NCBI GenBank assembly: GCA_937870685.1
Contig: CALMZX010000143.1
Coordinates: forward strand, 1-54,891
DNA: 54,891 nucleotides
Source of the DNA: an uncultured Alphaproteobacteria bacterium
GTDB lineage: Bacteria; Pseudomonadota; Alphaproteobacteria; Rhizobiales; Aestuariivirgaceae
Direction: 5' to 3'
Position numbers and translations under genes: made by a program
The notes under the pieces: model-generated
Database searches by the model: none
What the model saw: the letters and a program-made list of their open reading frames with translations, nothing else
Told to the model about the DNA's origin: nothing
In this document: in pieces, positions 17,437 through 26,485 of the stretch
Numbering within the stretch: the first letter of the stretch is position 1
How the letters are laid out: the number at the start of each line of letters is the position of its first letter

Positions 17437-18718
17437 GCAAGCCCCGGTACTTCTCGATGAAGCCCTGCAAGGCTGCTTCCAGCGCGGCGAAATCCGTGTC
17501 CGACAGCGTCAGCGCCAAGGCCATGAAGCCGCGCTCCGCGACATAGAGGCCGTTCGCCAGCAGGTGGAAGTAGATCAAGCGCTTGAGGCGCATGTCGGCC
17601 TTGGCCGCGTCTTCGGCGCTGCTGATGCTGCCACCCAGAGGATGCAGTGTCAGCAGTGAGCCAACGCCTGTCACCTGCATCGCCGCCTGATGACGCATGA
17701 ACATGTCGTTGAGCCGCGCCTTCAACGCCTCGCCGCGCCCGTTGTGACTGACGCACACCTCGCGCGTGAACACCTCCGTGAGACCGACACGGCCTGCCGT
17801 CATTGTCAGCGTGTTGTTGTTGAACGTGCCGGCATGCGGCAGGGGCTTCGCGGCGGAAGGGTCAAACAGGGCCATGATGTCAGCCCGCCCCCCGAATGCG
17901 CCAAAGCTCATGCCGCCGCCGATGTATTTCCCCAGCGTCGTCATGTCAGGCGTCACGCCGGTCTTCGCCGCCAACCCGCCGGGATGGAGACGCGAGGTCA
18001 TCACCTCGTCAAAGATCAGCACAATGCCGCGCACCGTGCACTCCTCACGCAGCATGGCAAGGAATTCAGGTGAGGCCGGAATGCAGCCGCCACCGCCCAG
18101 CATCGGCTCCAGAATCACGGCGGCAAGTTTTTCCGCATGGGCGGTGATCAACGCCCGCGTCTCGTCCGCCTTGTTATAGTGCCCCATCACGCAGTCGAAA
18201 GGCGCATTCACGGCCGAAGGTCCTGAGGTGAAGTAGAGCGTACCGCCATGATAGCCGCCGATCATCGGCATGATGGCGCCGCGCCCCGTGAAGGCGCGTG
18301 CCGCAGCCAGCGCCATCATGTTGGCTTCCGTGCCTGAATTGGTGAAGCGCAGCCGCTCCAGCGCGAATCGTTCGGCCACCGCTTCCGCGAAACTCACCTC
18401 GCGCACATGCTGCGCCCCGATGTTGAGTCCCATGGCAAGCGCATCCTGCACCGCCGCCACCAGCTTCGGGTGCGAGTGCCCGTAGATGCCTGCCGAATAC
18501 TCGCCCACATAGTCAATGTAACTGTGGCCATCGATGTCGGTGAGCCGTGATCCTTCCGCCGTCGCGATCCGGATCGGGAACGGTTGCGAGAACAGCACCG
18601 TGCGCGTGTTGCCACCGGGCATCACCGCCTTGGCCCGCTCATGCATCGCCGCCGTCTTCGGCCGCCGCGCCACAAAGTTCGCAACAGCTTCCGTCAATGC
18701 GTCATCAATCGTGTTCAT
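17429..18718 (-). CDS. Class III PLP-dependent aminotransferase (glutamate-1-semialdehyde aminomutase-like)
   Basis: This 429-residue fold-type I PLP enzyme has the cofactor-binding Gly/Ser-Thr motif RFTNSGTEANMMALAAARAF, IFDEVMTSR with the PLP-pyridine Asp, and the Schiff-base Lys in TTLGKYIGGGMSFGAFGG. The N-terminal PGGNTRTVLFSQPFPI resembles glutamate-1-semialdehyde aminomutase. Substrate-proximal regions look more like the broad HemL-like aminotransferases of amino-acid catabolism, so I do not call hemL. The longer frame to 18871 was rejected because the extra N-terminal residues overlap the GIY-YIG gene. Confidence 0.82.
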   Translation of the reverse strand: MNTIDDALTEAVANFVARRPKTAAMHERAKAVMPGGNTRTVLFSQPFPIRIATAEGSRLTDIDGHSYIDYVGEYSAGIYGHSHPKLVAAVQDALAMGLNIGAQHVREVSFAEAVAERFALERLRFTNSGTEANMMALAAARAFTGRGAIMPMIGGYHGGTLYFTSGPSAVNAPFDCVMGHYNKADETRALITAHAEKLAAVILEPMLGGGGCIPASPEFLAMLREECTVRGIVLIFDEVMTSRLHPGGLAAKTGVTPDMTTLGKYIGGGMSFGAFGGRADIMALFDPSAAKPLPHAGTFNNNTLTMTAGRVGLTEVFTREVCVSHNGRGEALKARLNDMFMRHQAAMQVTGVGSLLTLHPLGGSISSAEDAAKADMRLKRLIYFHLLANGLYVAERGFMALALTLSDTDFAALEAALQGFIEKYRGLLN

Positions 18719-19019
18719 GGCACATCCCGTCTGCTTCCCACGTGCTGCCGTTCTCCTGACGTTGGGCAATTGGTACCAGAAGCAACCGCTTGTTCGCAAA
18801 TGCCCGGCCTGAATGTGATTTGAGATATTTCTCGAAATCATAGGCGAGCATCTTGTCCGGGAACCCGGCATAGAACGCGAGTTCCCAGGGCAAGAATTTC
18901 GCCGTGTGGACCGATCTCCCGGCGTTGTGATCAGCCAAGCGCTGTTTCAAGTCACCGGTCACCCCGGTGTAGGTGCGCGCTTTGTCGGTCAGGCTTCGGA
19001 TGATGTAGACGTAGTGCAT
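18705..19019 (-). CDS. GIY-YIG nuclease family protein
   Basis: This 104-residue single-domain protein begins MHYVYIIRSLTDKARTYTGV, the GIY-YIG core (YVY...TYTG), followed by the conserved Arg in DLKQRLADHNAG and the Glu in DFEKYLKSHSGRAF. It matches the YhbQ/UPF0213-like group, most of which have no defined role. An alternative ATG is at 19025. Its end overlaps the aminotransferase start by 14 bases, and tRNA-Leu(UAA) lies 100 bases upstream on the same strand. It may be a small mobile or repair nuclease. Confidence 0.83.
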   Translation of the reverse strand: MHYVYIIRSLTDKARTYTGVTGDLKQRLADHNAGRSVHTAKFLPWELAFYAGFPDKMLAYDFEKYLKSHSGRAFANKRLLLVPIAQRQENGSTWEADGMCHEHD

Positions 19020-19038
19020 TGTCATGATCTGCCAGTCC

Positions 19039-19120
19039 GTCTTCGCTGCGCTACGCCGGACAGTCTTTTCCCTGCGGTCTCCTCCTGGCTGCGCCAGGCG
19101 TAGCCCGCAGGGCGAAGACT
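19039..19120. repeat. Imperfect inverted repeat between GIY-YIG gene and tRNA-Leu
   Basis: The arms gtcttcgctgcgctacgcc (19039-19057) and its imperfect reverse complement (19098-19120, ggcgtag...gcgaagac) enclose about 40 bases. The arm ends directly at the tRNA CCA. This looks like one of the short palindromic intergenic elements common in Hyphomicrobiales. Confidence 0.6.
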
Positions 19121-19205
19121 GGTACGGGCGGTGGGACTCGAACCCACACGGAGTTTCCTCCAACGGATTTTAAGTCCGTTGCGTCTACCATTCCGCCACG
19201 CCCGC
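19121..19205 (-). tRNA. tRNA-Leu, anticodon UAA
   Basis: A class II tRNA of 85 bases with encoded CCA. The acceptor is GCGGGCG/CGCCCGT (first pair G-U), the anticodon stem ACGGA/TCCGT with loop CTTAAAA gives TAA, and a variable arm TGGAGGAAACTCCG and T-loop TTCGAGTC follow. It is the second leucine tRNA in the window and is not close in sequence to the GAG one. Confidence 0.95.
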
Positions 19206-19307
19206 ACGCTGTTTCGCCTGCCGCTGGCATGTAGGCTTGCTTGTCCTTTCTTGACAAGGTCTTGCAGAAGTTGCGTATTTGCCGCTGGGGAAACAGGGAG
19301 CACCACG

Positions 19308-20000
19308 ATGGATTTGTTATCGTTCGGCAATGCCTTCGGGCATTTGTCCTATCTGCTCCTCGCCTTGTCCTACTGGCTGACCAGCATCTACTGGCTGCGC
19401 ATTGTCGCCGTGATCGGGCTGGCCCTCGAGATCATCTATTTTTCCTACACTGGTGGCGATCTGGCCGTTGGCATCACCTGGAGCGTGATTTTCATCGTCA
19501 TCAACGTATTCCATCTCATCCTGCTGACGCGCGAGCGCCTGAGCCTGCGCCTGCCCGAGGAAGATGCCCCCCTGCTGCGTGAGTCGCTGGCAGGCCTCAC
19601 GGACTACCAGATCGCCAAGTTGCTGCGCGCCGCTGACTGGAAGGACTACCAGCCCGGCGATGTCCTGACGCGCCAGGACGCACCCGTTGATTCCCTCTAT
19701 TTCCTCTGCCGCGGCCGCGCCAACGTGGAGGTGAGCGGCAAGTTCATAACCTATCTGGAAAAGGGCACCTTCATCGGCGAGATCGCCTATCTCACCGGAA
19801 ATCCCGCCACCGCCACCGTGACCATCGACGAGCCGGCCCGGGCATTGGCCTTCTCGAAAATGAAGATGGCCCGCGTCGTCGCTTCGGACGAACAGATCTC
19901 AGGCATCATGTACCAGCTTCTCGGCCGTGACCTCGCCATGAAGATGCGCCGCACCAACACGCGCCGCGTTCTGGATGACGACGATCCCACGCGGCTTTAG
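19308..20000 (+). CDS. Membrane protein with cyclic-nucleotide-binding domain (Popeye-like)
   Basis: This 230-residue protein has three N-terminal membrane helices (about residues 9-27, 29-46 and 50-72) followed by a cNMP-binding beta-roll (about 95-205). The roll shows YQPGDVLTRQDAPVDSLYFL and the phosphate-binding-cassette-like GTFIGEIAYLTGNPATATVT. Three helices plus a CRP-type roll is the layout of the Popeye-domain family, and no enzymatic or DNA-binding output domain is present. The start at 19308 has GGGAG upstream. A cyclase gene lies 1.3 kb downstream, so this may be a membrane receptor for its product, which is inference. Confidence 0.82.
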   Translation: MDLLSFGNAFGHLSYLLLALSYWLTSIYWLRIVAVIGLALEIIYFSYTGGDLAVGITWSVIFIVINVFHLILLTRERLSLRLPEEDAPLLRESLAGLTDYQIAKLLRAADWKDYQPGDVLTRQDAPVDSLYFLCRGRANVEVSGKFITYLEKGTFIGEIAYLTGNPATATVTIDEPARALAFSKMKMARVVASDEQISGIMYQLLGRDLAMKMRRTNTRRVLDDDDPTRL

Positions 20001-20003
20001 GCG

Positions 20004-20390
20004 TCAGACCGTGAAAACAAGATAGGCCAGCAGCAGATAGGTAAGCTGGTGTATCATCTGGTCCGCGCTCAGCGCCCACCAGAACTGCGGAACGGAGGTC
20101 GTCCAGCCAGCGCGCCGCACAATCTGTTCCTTGCTGAAATCCACATGATAGTGGACGGCGAAATCGAGAAGCGCCAGGCTCAAGGCAAGTTTCAGCGGCA
20201 AGCCGAACAGGAGAAGCGCCACAAGCGCTCCGCTGCCGTGAATGCCTGCATGCAACAGGCCCAGCCTTCGCCCATAGAACCCCTTGTCACGCACCATCGC
20301 GGACGTCTGCAACGGCCCGTCACAGATGAAGTGTTTCACCTGGAAGAGGACAAGGAAGACCAGCACCTGTTGAACTGCGGTTTCGGGCAT
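20004..20390 (-). CDS. DUF3307 family membrane protein
   Basis: This 128-residue integral membrane protein has about four helices. The family pattern is visible as QVKHFICDGPLQTSAMVRDK, LLHAGIHGSGALVALLLFG and LDFAVHYHVDFSKEQ, with conserved His and Asp residues in the membrane. DUF3307 has no established biochemical function. It is convergent with the cNMP-binding gene (3 bases apart) and divergent from the FecR-domain gene. Confidence 0.82.
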   Translation of the reverse strand: MPETAVQQVLVFLVLFQVKHFICDGPLQTSAMVRDKGFYGRRLGLLHAGIHGSGALVALLLFGLPLKLALSLALLDFAVHYHVDFSKEQIVRRAGWTTSVPQFWWALSADQMIHQLTYLLLAYLVFTV

Positions 20391-20490
20391 TGCACCGCAT
20401 ATCTAGGCACATCATTGTCTGTTGCCAACCCTGCCGCATGCGGCTAAAGAAGCAGGCAGGGGCTTATCTTCAGTTGTAGAGTGACGTGTC

Positions 20491-21291
20491 ATGACCTTGC
20501 GTCTTGCCTTTCGTGCCCTCTTGGCGGTCGCCGCCATATCCCTCACAATTTCAGCAGCAGAGGCAGCCACGCAGATCGGCAAGGTCGTGGCCGTCGGTGG
20601 TTCGCCCTCAGCATCCGGTCCCGGTGGCGACCGCAAGCTCAAGGCGGGGGCGTCCGTTTTCGAGGATGACAAGATCACCGTGGGTGGCGGCGGAAATGCC
20701 CAGATCCTGCTCAACGACAACACCAGGCTCGTCGTCGGCCCCAGTTCCAGCCTCGTGCTCGACCGTTTCCTGATGAAGGGCGGCAACCGCGCCCAGAAGG
20801 TCTCGATCAAGACTTTGCGCGGCACATTCCGCTTCATTACGGGGCGCAGCGCCAAGAGCGCCTATGAGATCAAGACATCCAGCGCCACCATCGGCATCCG
20901 CGGCACCGGCTTCGACTGGTGGGACAAGCGCCAGACCGGCGTTGCCGTCATGAATGGCAGCGTGCAGCTGTGCAGCAGCGGTGCCTGCGTGAGTCTCGCT
21001 GACACCTGTGAGGTGGGCCGTGCAGGTGGTGGCCAGGCGCAGGAACTGGCGGGCGCAAGCGCGGGCCAGGTCATCAATGGCAACCTCCCCTACGTCATCA
21101 ACCAGTCGCCCCTGAAACAGCAGTTCCGTCTGCCCATCAACCGCTGCCGTGGCAATCTGGTGAAGTTCGAGCAGTTGGGTCGCGGCAATCGTGGCAACAA
21201 CCAGCCCCCGTCAACACCGCCATCCAATGATGATTACAATAACATCGATGGCTACGGAGATGGCCAGACGTGCACCGGCCCGGATTGCTAG
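20491..21291 (+). CDS. Secreted FecR-domain protein
   Basis: This 266-residue protein has a signal peptide (about residues 1-25, ending SAAEA) and then a FecR beta-domain (about 35-160). The domain contains KLKAGASVFEDDKITVGGGG, NDNTRLVVGPSSSLVLD and the family core TSSATIGIRGTGFDWW. The C-terminal part has four Cys residues and a Asn/Pro/Gly-rich tail ending in CTGPDC. FecR domains in this free-standing form are periplasmic and probably ligand-binding. It lies 20 bases before the CHASE2 cyclase, which has its own extracytoplasmic sensor domain, so the two probably work together. Confidence 0.85.
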   Translation: MTLRLAFRALLAVAAISLTISAAEAATQIGKVVAVGGSPSASGPGGDRKLKAGASVFEDDKITVGGGGNAQILLNDNTRLVVGPSSSLVLDRFLMKGGNRAQKVSIKTLRGTFRFITGRSAKSAYEIKTSSATIGIRGTGFDWWDKRQTGVAVMNGSVQLCSSGACVSLADTCEVGRAGGGQAQELAGASAGQVINGNLPYVINQSPLKQQFRLPINRCRGNLVKFEQLGRGNRGNNQPPSTPPSNDDYNNIDGYGDGQTCTGPDC

Positions 21292-21311
21292 CAATCGCAC
21301 CGTCCTGTTGA

Positions 21312-23504
21312 ATGAGGCGGTCACAGATCAGCAAATGGTTGCCTGCCCTGCTGGGTGCGGTGGCGCTCGTGGTGCTTACGGCGCTGCGCAGTGTCGACCC
21401 CGCACCCGTGGCAGCCCTGCGCGGTGCGGGCTTTGACACCCTCCAGCGCCTCTGGCCGCGCGACTTGCCGGAGGCGCAGCCAGTGCGCATCATTGATATT
21501 GACGAGGCTTCGCTTGCCGAAATCGGCCAGTGGCCGTGGCCGCGCAGCACACTTGCCACCCTCACCGGCGAATTGATGGACATGGGGGCGGCCGCAGTCG
21601 CCTTCGACATCGTGTTTCCGGAACCGGACCGGATGTCGCCCCGCCGCATACTCGCATCTGAAGAAACCGCAACGATCTTGCGTGGCACGGGCGCGGTCAT
21701 CGATGTCGCTGCCTTGCCGGACAATGACGAGCTGTTTGCCGCCGCCGTGCGCGGCCGTCCGGTCGTGCTCTCCTTCGCCTCGTCGGGTGCCAGCAATGGG
21801 CGTGAGGCCCCGCTGAAGGCGGGCTTCGCCCAGACAGGCCTCGACGCCACCAATGCCCCGCCCCGCCTCACCGGCATCACCACCAACATCCCCCTGCTCG
21901 ACATGGCAGCCGCAGGCATCGGCAGCATCAACATCTCGCTCGGGGCGGACGAAGGCGTGGCCCGGCAGATTCCCTTTCTGCTCACGGATGGCACACGCAT
22001 CTATCCATCGCTGGCCGCCGAAACCCTGCGCGTGGCGCAAGGCGCCGACACCCTGCTGCTGCACGCCTCCCCCGACACTGAGAACGCCATTGAAACACTG
22101 GTCATCGGCGATATTGAATTGCCACTGTCCGAATCCGGCATGTTCCACGTCTACTACAGGCCTGACCCCAAGGACCTGTATGTCTCGGCGGCACGCGTGG
22201 TGTCCGGCAAGGAACGCGATGCTCTCCGGCCACTCGTCGAAGGCCATGTCGTTCTGGTCGGCACCTCCGCCGTGGGGCTGCTCGACGTGCGGACCTCGGC
22301 GCTGGGTGAAACCGTGCCGGGCGTTTCCGTCCATGCGCAGGCCATAGAACAGGTCTTGAGCGGAACCTTCCTCACCCGCCCCGAATGGGCAGCGGGGGCA
22401 GAATTGCTGGGCGTGCTGCTGGCGGGCCTTGGGCTCGCAGGCCTCACTGGCTTCGTCCGGCCGCGCACGTCATTGATGGCTTTTGGCGCGCTTGCAGCAG
22501 CCCTGCTGCTTGCTGTCACCGCCAGTTTCCGCGTCGCGGGCCTGTTGTTTGATGCGACCTATCCCCTCCTCGCCCTCACGCTTGCTTTCCTCTCCGGCAT
22601 CGCCATCAAGCTGCTGGTGACCGACCGCGAGGGCCGCCAATTGCGTGGCGCGTTCGCTCAGTATGTCGCCCCCACAGTGCTGGCTGAAATCGAGCGCAAT
22701 CCGGCCAGCCTCAAGCTGGGCGGCGAGATGCGTGATGTCACCGTGATGTTCGTGGACATCGAGAATTTCACGCCGCTGTCGGAAAAACTTGATCCCGTCA
22801 GCCTCGTCTCCGTCGTCAACCGGCTGCTGGACGCGGGCAGCAAGGCCATTCTCGCCGAGAAGGGCACCATCGACAAATACATCGGTGACGCCATCATGGC
22901 CTTCTGGAACGCGCCGCTGCCACTGGAGGACCACCAGTATCATGCCGCACGCGCCGCCATCGGCATCCGCAAGGCCGTGCAGGCCCTCAATGAAGAACCC
23001 GAAATGCACCGGCTCCTCACCGAGCGCGGCGCGCCCCGGCTTGCCGTGCGCGTCGGCCTCGCCAGCGGCCCGGCCTGCGTCGGCAACATGGGCTCGTCCG
23101 AACGCTTCGACTATTCCGTCCTCGGCGAAACCGTCAACACCGCAGCCCGCACCGAAGCCACCTGCAAGACCATCGGCCACGACATCGCCATTGCCGGCGA
23201 GTTGCAAGGCAAGACAGCTGCTCTGGCCATTCTGTTTGCGGGTCACCTCCCGATGAAGGGCAAATCGAAGGCCGAGACCGTCCACATCGTCCTCGACGAC
23301 GAGGCCCATGCAACCGGCTCACAGTTCCAGCAGTTCCGTAAGGCCTACGACGAACTTGTTGGTTCTCTTGGCAAATCGAAGTCCGGGAAGCCGTCGGAAA
23401 CACTGCTTTCGCTGTTCAGTGAACTGGCCGTCCAGCACCCGACACTGACCCGGTACATCGAAAAACTGGTCAAGCGCCCCGGCGACTTTACCGCCACCGG
23501 GTGA
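21312..23504 (+). CDS. CHASE2-domain class III adenylate/guanylate cyclase
   Basis: This 730-residue membrane sensor-cyclase has an N-terminal helix (about residues 6-24), a periplasmic CHASE2 domain (about 30-345), three membrane helices (about 357-436) and a class III cyclase domain (about 460-650). Both metal-binding Asp residues are present, Asp482 in VMFVDIENFTPL and Asp526 in YIGDAIMAFW. The transition-state region VLGETVNTAARTE is intact, so it should be active. The Lys and Asp/Thr that pick ATP or GTP cannot be assigned surely by eye. The FecR-domain gene precedes it by 20 bases. Confidence 0.9.
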   Translation: MRRSQISKWLPALLGAVALVVLTALRSVDPAPVAALRGAGFDTLQRLWPRDLPEAQPVRIIDIDEASLAEIGQWPWPRSTLATLTGELMDMGAAAVAFDIVFPEPDRMSPRRILASEETATILRGTGAVIDVAALPDNDELFAAAVRGRPVVLSFASSGASNGREAPLKAGFAQTGLDATNAPPRLTGITTNIPLLDMAAAGIGSINISLGADEGVARQIPFLLTDGTRIYPSLAAETLRVAQGADTLLLHASPDTENAIETLVIGDIELPLSESGMFHVYYRPDPKDLYVSAARVVSGKERDALRPLVEGHVVLVGTSAVGLLDVRTSALGETVPGVSVHAQAIEQVLSGTFLTRPEWAAGAELLGVLLAGLGLAGLTGFVRPRTSLMAFGALAAALLLAVTASFRVAGLLFDATYPLLALTLAFLSGIAIKLLVTDREGRQLRGAFAQYVAPTVLAEIERNPASLKLGGEMRDVTVMFVDIENFTPLSEKLDPVSLVSVVNRLLDAGSKAILAEKGTIDKYIGDAIMAFWNAPLPLEDHQYHAARAAIGIRKAVQALNEEPEMHRLLTERGAPRLAVRVGLASGPACVGNMGSSERFDYSVLGETVNTAARTEATCKTIGHDIAIAGELQGKTAALAILFAGHLPMKGKSKAETVHIVLDDEAHATGSQFQQFRKAYDELVGSLGKSKSGKPSETLLSLFSELAVQHPTLTRYIEKLVKRPGDFTATG

Positions 23505-23508
23505 TGCC

Positions 23509-24006
23509 TCAGGCCGTGGCCCGCTCTCGGATCGGGGGCGCGAATTGCAGGTCCATGTCCCACGGCAGGTAGATCCAAGTGTCCTGACTGACCTCGGTGA
23601 CAAAGGTGTCCACCAGCGGCCGCCCCGACGGTTTGGCGTAGACCGTGGCAAAATGGGCCTGCGGCATCATTTCCCGCACCACCTTGGCCGTGGCGCCCGT
23701 GTCCACAAGGTCATCAACAATCAGCACACCCTTGCCCTTGTCATCTCCGGCAATATCGGCGGCAACCGTCTTGAGGACAGAGATTTCGCCCTGTTTGTCA
23801 TAGTCATAGGAGGCGACGCAGATTGTCTCAACCACCCGGATTCCAAGTTCCCGCGCCACAACGGCGGCCGGCACCAGCCCGCCACGCGTCACTGCCACCA
23901 CCGCCCGGAATGGCCCCGCCGCCGAAAGCCGCCAGGCCAACGCCCGCGCATCCCGGTGAAACTGGTCCCACGAGACCGGAAAACTCTTTTGCCACTTCTC
24001 GTCCAT
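23509..24006 (-). CDS. gpt: Xanthine phosphoribosyltransferase
   Basis: Gpt salvages xanthine and guanine (and weakly hypoxanthine) into XMP, GMP and IMP using PRPP. The 165-residue protein has [20 protein letters not shown], the PRPP-binding loop [17 protein letters not shown] and the C-terminal [14 protein letters not shown] that contributes to base recognition. The start MDEKWQKSF at 24006 has GGGGAG just upstream; the frame from 24042 adds 12 residues without a ribosome-binding site. It is convergent with the cyclase gene and divergent from the hybrid kinase gene. Confidence 0.92.
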   Translation of the reverse strand: MDEKWQKSFPVSWDQFHRDARALAWRLSAAGPFRAVVAVTRGGLVPAAVVARELGIRVVETICVASYDYDKQGEISVLKTVAADIAGDDKGKGVLIVDDLVDTGATAKVVREMMPQAHFATVYAKPSGRPLVDTFVTEVSQDTWIYLPWDMDLQFAPPIRERATA

Positions 24007-24157
24007 GAAACTCCCCTGACAGCCGCCGAACGGCCCCTTCAAAGGCTTTATGCATCCTCACCCGAACCTGTTCAATGGCAAGCATCGGGGAAAGGTTTGT
24101 TTCACTCTTTTGCGGTTACAACAGGCTTTTCCCATCCCCATTTCAAGCGGGCGGCAC

Positions 24158-26479
24158 ATGTTGGCAAAACTGATCAGGATCATGGAAACGGCGGGTGTCG
24201 AGGCACTTGCAGTCGCTTTGCCGGATGCGATCGTGGCGGATGCCACCTCGCCCCTGCTGCAATCCTGGAACTGCCAGCGCAGCGACATCGTCGGCAAGGC
24301 CCTGCACAAGGCAGGTGCCGGCACGCTGTCGGCGCGCCACATCCCCGCTGAAGATGGCAGCGGCACGCAGCAGATCGAAGTTTCCTACCTGCACCCGCTG
24401 GGTGCGGCGATGCGCAAGACCTTCCAGACCCAGAAATGGCAGGACGACGGAAAGGACTTCTACCTCCTCACCGCCAAAGCCGTGGACGCCAACACCGCGC
24501 AGCATGCCCTGCAGAACGAGAAGCGCCTGTCACTCGCGCTCAAGTCCGGCGGTTATGCGCTCTGGGACTACAACTACGATACTGGCGAAACCTACAACGC
24601 GCCGGAGATGTACGAAATTTTCGGCCACAAGGTTGGCGAACAGTCGCTGAACTTCCGGAATTTCAACGAACTGATTCACCCCGAAGACCGCGACAAGACC
24701 ATCGACGAGAAGATCCGCAAGGCACCCTTTGGCGCCGACGTCTTCCAGACCCGTTACCGCGTGCGCACCTCGGCCGGAAAATACGTCTGGATCGAGTCGC
24801 TGGCCGGCGTCATCCGCAACCCCGGTGATGGCCGGCCGATGAAATGCATCGGGCTCTGCCGCAACATTGATGAACAGATGGTGGCGCTGGAGCGCCTCAA
24901 GGTTTCCGAACGCAACTTCAAGCGCACCCAGTCCGCTGCCCGCCTCGGCAGCTTCTCGCTGCGCAACGAGTCCGGTGTGTCTCGCCTCTCCCAGGAAATG
25001 GCGACGCTGATCGGCATGGCCGACGCCATGATCCATCCCAACCTCAAGACCTTCATCGGCATGATCGAACCGGGCGACCGCGAGAAGTTCTGCGAAGCCC
25101 TTGAACTCGCCAAGATCGGCACGGCCATCAAGAATCTTGAAATCGCCGTCAAGGACAGGGCCGGCGAAACCGCCCACTTTGAAGTCTCCATGGAACCGGA
25201 ACGCGACAGCAGCGGCAATGTCGATGGCGTCTTCGGCTGCTGCCAGTGCGTCTCCGAGCGCAAGGCACTGGAAAAGCGCTTCCACCAGGCCCAGAAGATG
25301 GAAGCCGTTGGCCAGCTCACTGGCGGCATCGCACACGACTTCAACAACCTGCTCATGGTCGTCATGGGCAACCTGCAGCTGGTCGAGCAACTGGTGCGTA
25401 ACGACGAGCGCGCCCTGAAGCGCATCCGCGCCGCCATTGATGCCTCGGAAAAGGGCTCGGAACTGACCCGCCGCATGCTCGCCTTCTCGCGCCAGCAGAC
25501 CCTGCAGAACAAGGAAGTGACGGTCAACGAACTGCTCTTCTCCATGCAGGACATGCTCCAGCAGGCACTCACGGCCATCGTCGATCTCAAGATCATTCCC
25601 GGCGACGACATCTGGTCCATCAAGGTGGACAAGACCATGCTGGAAACGGCGATCCTCAACCTCGCCATCAACGCCCGCGACGCCATGCAGCCCAGGGGCG
25701 GCAACCTCATCATCGAAACGTCCAACCGCAAGCTCGACAACGCCTATTGTGCCGAGCACGAGGAGGTCATTCCCGGCGACTACGTGGAACTCTCCGTCAC
25801 CGACACGGGCTCGGGCATGACGCAGGACATCCTTGAAAAGGTCTTCCAGCCCTTCTTCACCACCAAGGGCCCGGAAAAAGGCTCGGGCCTCGGCCTCTCC
25901 ATGATCTACGGCTTCGTCAAGCAATCCAATGGCCACATCAAGATGTACTCCGAAGTGGGCCATGGCACGACGGTGAAGATCTACCTGCCCCGCCTGCGCG
26001 GTGCCGCCAAGGACATCACCCCGAGCCTGCCCACAGACCTGCAGAAGCAGTTGCAGCGCGAACTGGGCAGCTTCAACGCCCCATCACCCGAAGCCCCCGC
26101 CGCTTCCGCCAAGAAGCAGCTTGTGCTGGTGGTGGAAGACAATCCCTCGGTCCGCGACGTGGCTGCCGCCATGATCGAGGAAATGGGCTTCGAAGTGATC
26201 ACGGCGCAGGACGGCCACGAGGGCCTGAAACTGATCACCGAGCGCCGCGACATTGACCTTGTGCTCTCCGATGTGATCATGGCAGGCGGCATGAACGGCC
26301 CCGAACTCGCCGTGAAGGCCATGAAGGTGCGGCCCAAGCTGAAGATCCTCTTCATGTCCGGCTACGCCCCCGGCTCCGTCCGCCAGATGCAGGACCTGCC
26401 CGACTCGATCGAACTCGTGAACAAACCCTTCACCCGCAACGATCTCACCGAAAAGGTGAGGAAGGCGCTGGTGGCGTAA
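24158..26479 (+). CDS. Hybrid sensor histidine kinase with C-terminal receiver
   Basis: This 773-residue cytosolic protein has no clear membrane helix. It shows two or three PAS domains (about residues 130-380; the second holds YNAPEMYEIFGH and the PAC-like RTSAGKYVWIESLAGVI). A histidine phosphotransfer motif has His393 in GGIAHDFNNLLMVVMGNL. The HATPase domain shows NLAINARDAM, DTGSGMT and GSGLGLSMIYG, and a receiver has Asp705 in LVLSDVIM. The HDFNNLL form is that of HWE-neighbouring, PAS-fed kinases such as FixL-like or NtrB-like hybrids. No partner phosphotransfer protein or DNA-binding regulator lies beside it. An upstream start at 24050 is possible. Confidence 0.88.
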   Translation: MLAKLIRIMETAGVEALAVALPDAIVADATSPLLQSWNCQRSDIVGKALHKAGAGTLSARHIPAEDGSGTQQIEVSYLHPLGAAMRKTFQTQKWQDDGKDFYLLTAKAVDANTAQHALQNEKRLSLALKSGGYALWDYNYDTGETYNAPEMYEIFGHKVGEQSLNFRNFNELIHPEDRDKTIDEKIRKAPFGADVFQTRYRVRTSAGKYVWIESLAGVIRNPGDGRPMKCIGLCRNIDEQMVALERLKVSERNFKRTQSAARLGSFSLRNESGVSRLSQEMATLIGMADAMIHPNLKTFIGMIEPGDREKFCEALELAKIGTAIKNLEIAVKDRAGETAHFEVSMEPERDSSGNVDGVFGCCQCVSERKALEKRFHQAQKMEAVGQLTGGIAHDFNNLLMVVMGNLQLVEQLVRNDERALKRIRAAIDASEKGSELTRRMLAFSRQQTLQNKEVTVNELLFSMQDMLQQALTAIVDLKIIPGDDIWSIKVDKTMLETAILNLAINARDAMQPRGGNLIIETSNRKLDNAYCAEHEEVIPGDYVELSVTDTGSGMTQDILEKVFQPFFTTKGPEKGSGLGLSMIYGFVKQSNGHIKMYSEVGHGTTVKIYLPRLRGAAKDITPSLPTDLQKQLQRELGSFNAPSPEAPAASAKKQLVLVVEDNPSVRDVAAAMIEEMGFEVITAQDGHEGLKLITERRDIDLVLSDVIMAGGMNGPELAVKAMKVRPKLKILFMSGYAPGSVRQMQDLPDSIELVNKPFTRNDLTEKVRKALVA

Positions 26480-26485
26480 GCGCCA

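Noticed and set aside
17429-18718. Glutamate-1-semialdehyde aminomutase hemL
   Set aside because: The N-terminal motif is similar, but the same fold includes many catabolic aminotransferases and no other heme gene is nearby.
24530-25963. 477-codon open frame on the minus strand
   Set aside because: Antisense to the hybrid kinase, which carries H, N, G and receiver motifs. No motif seen in this frame.
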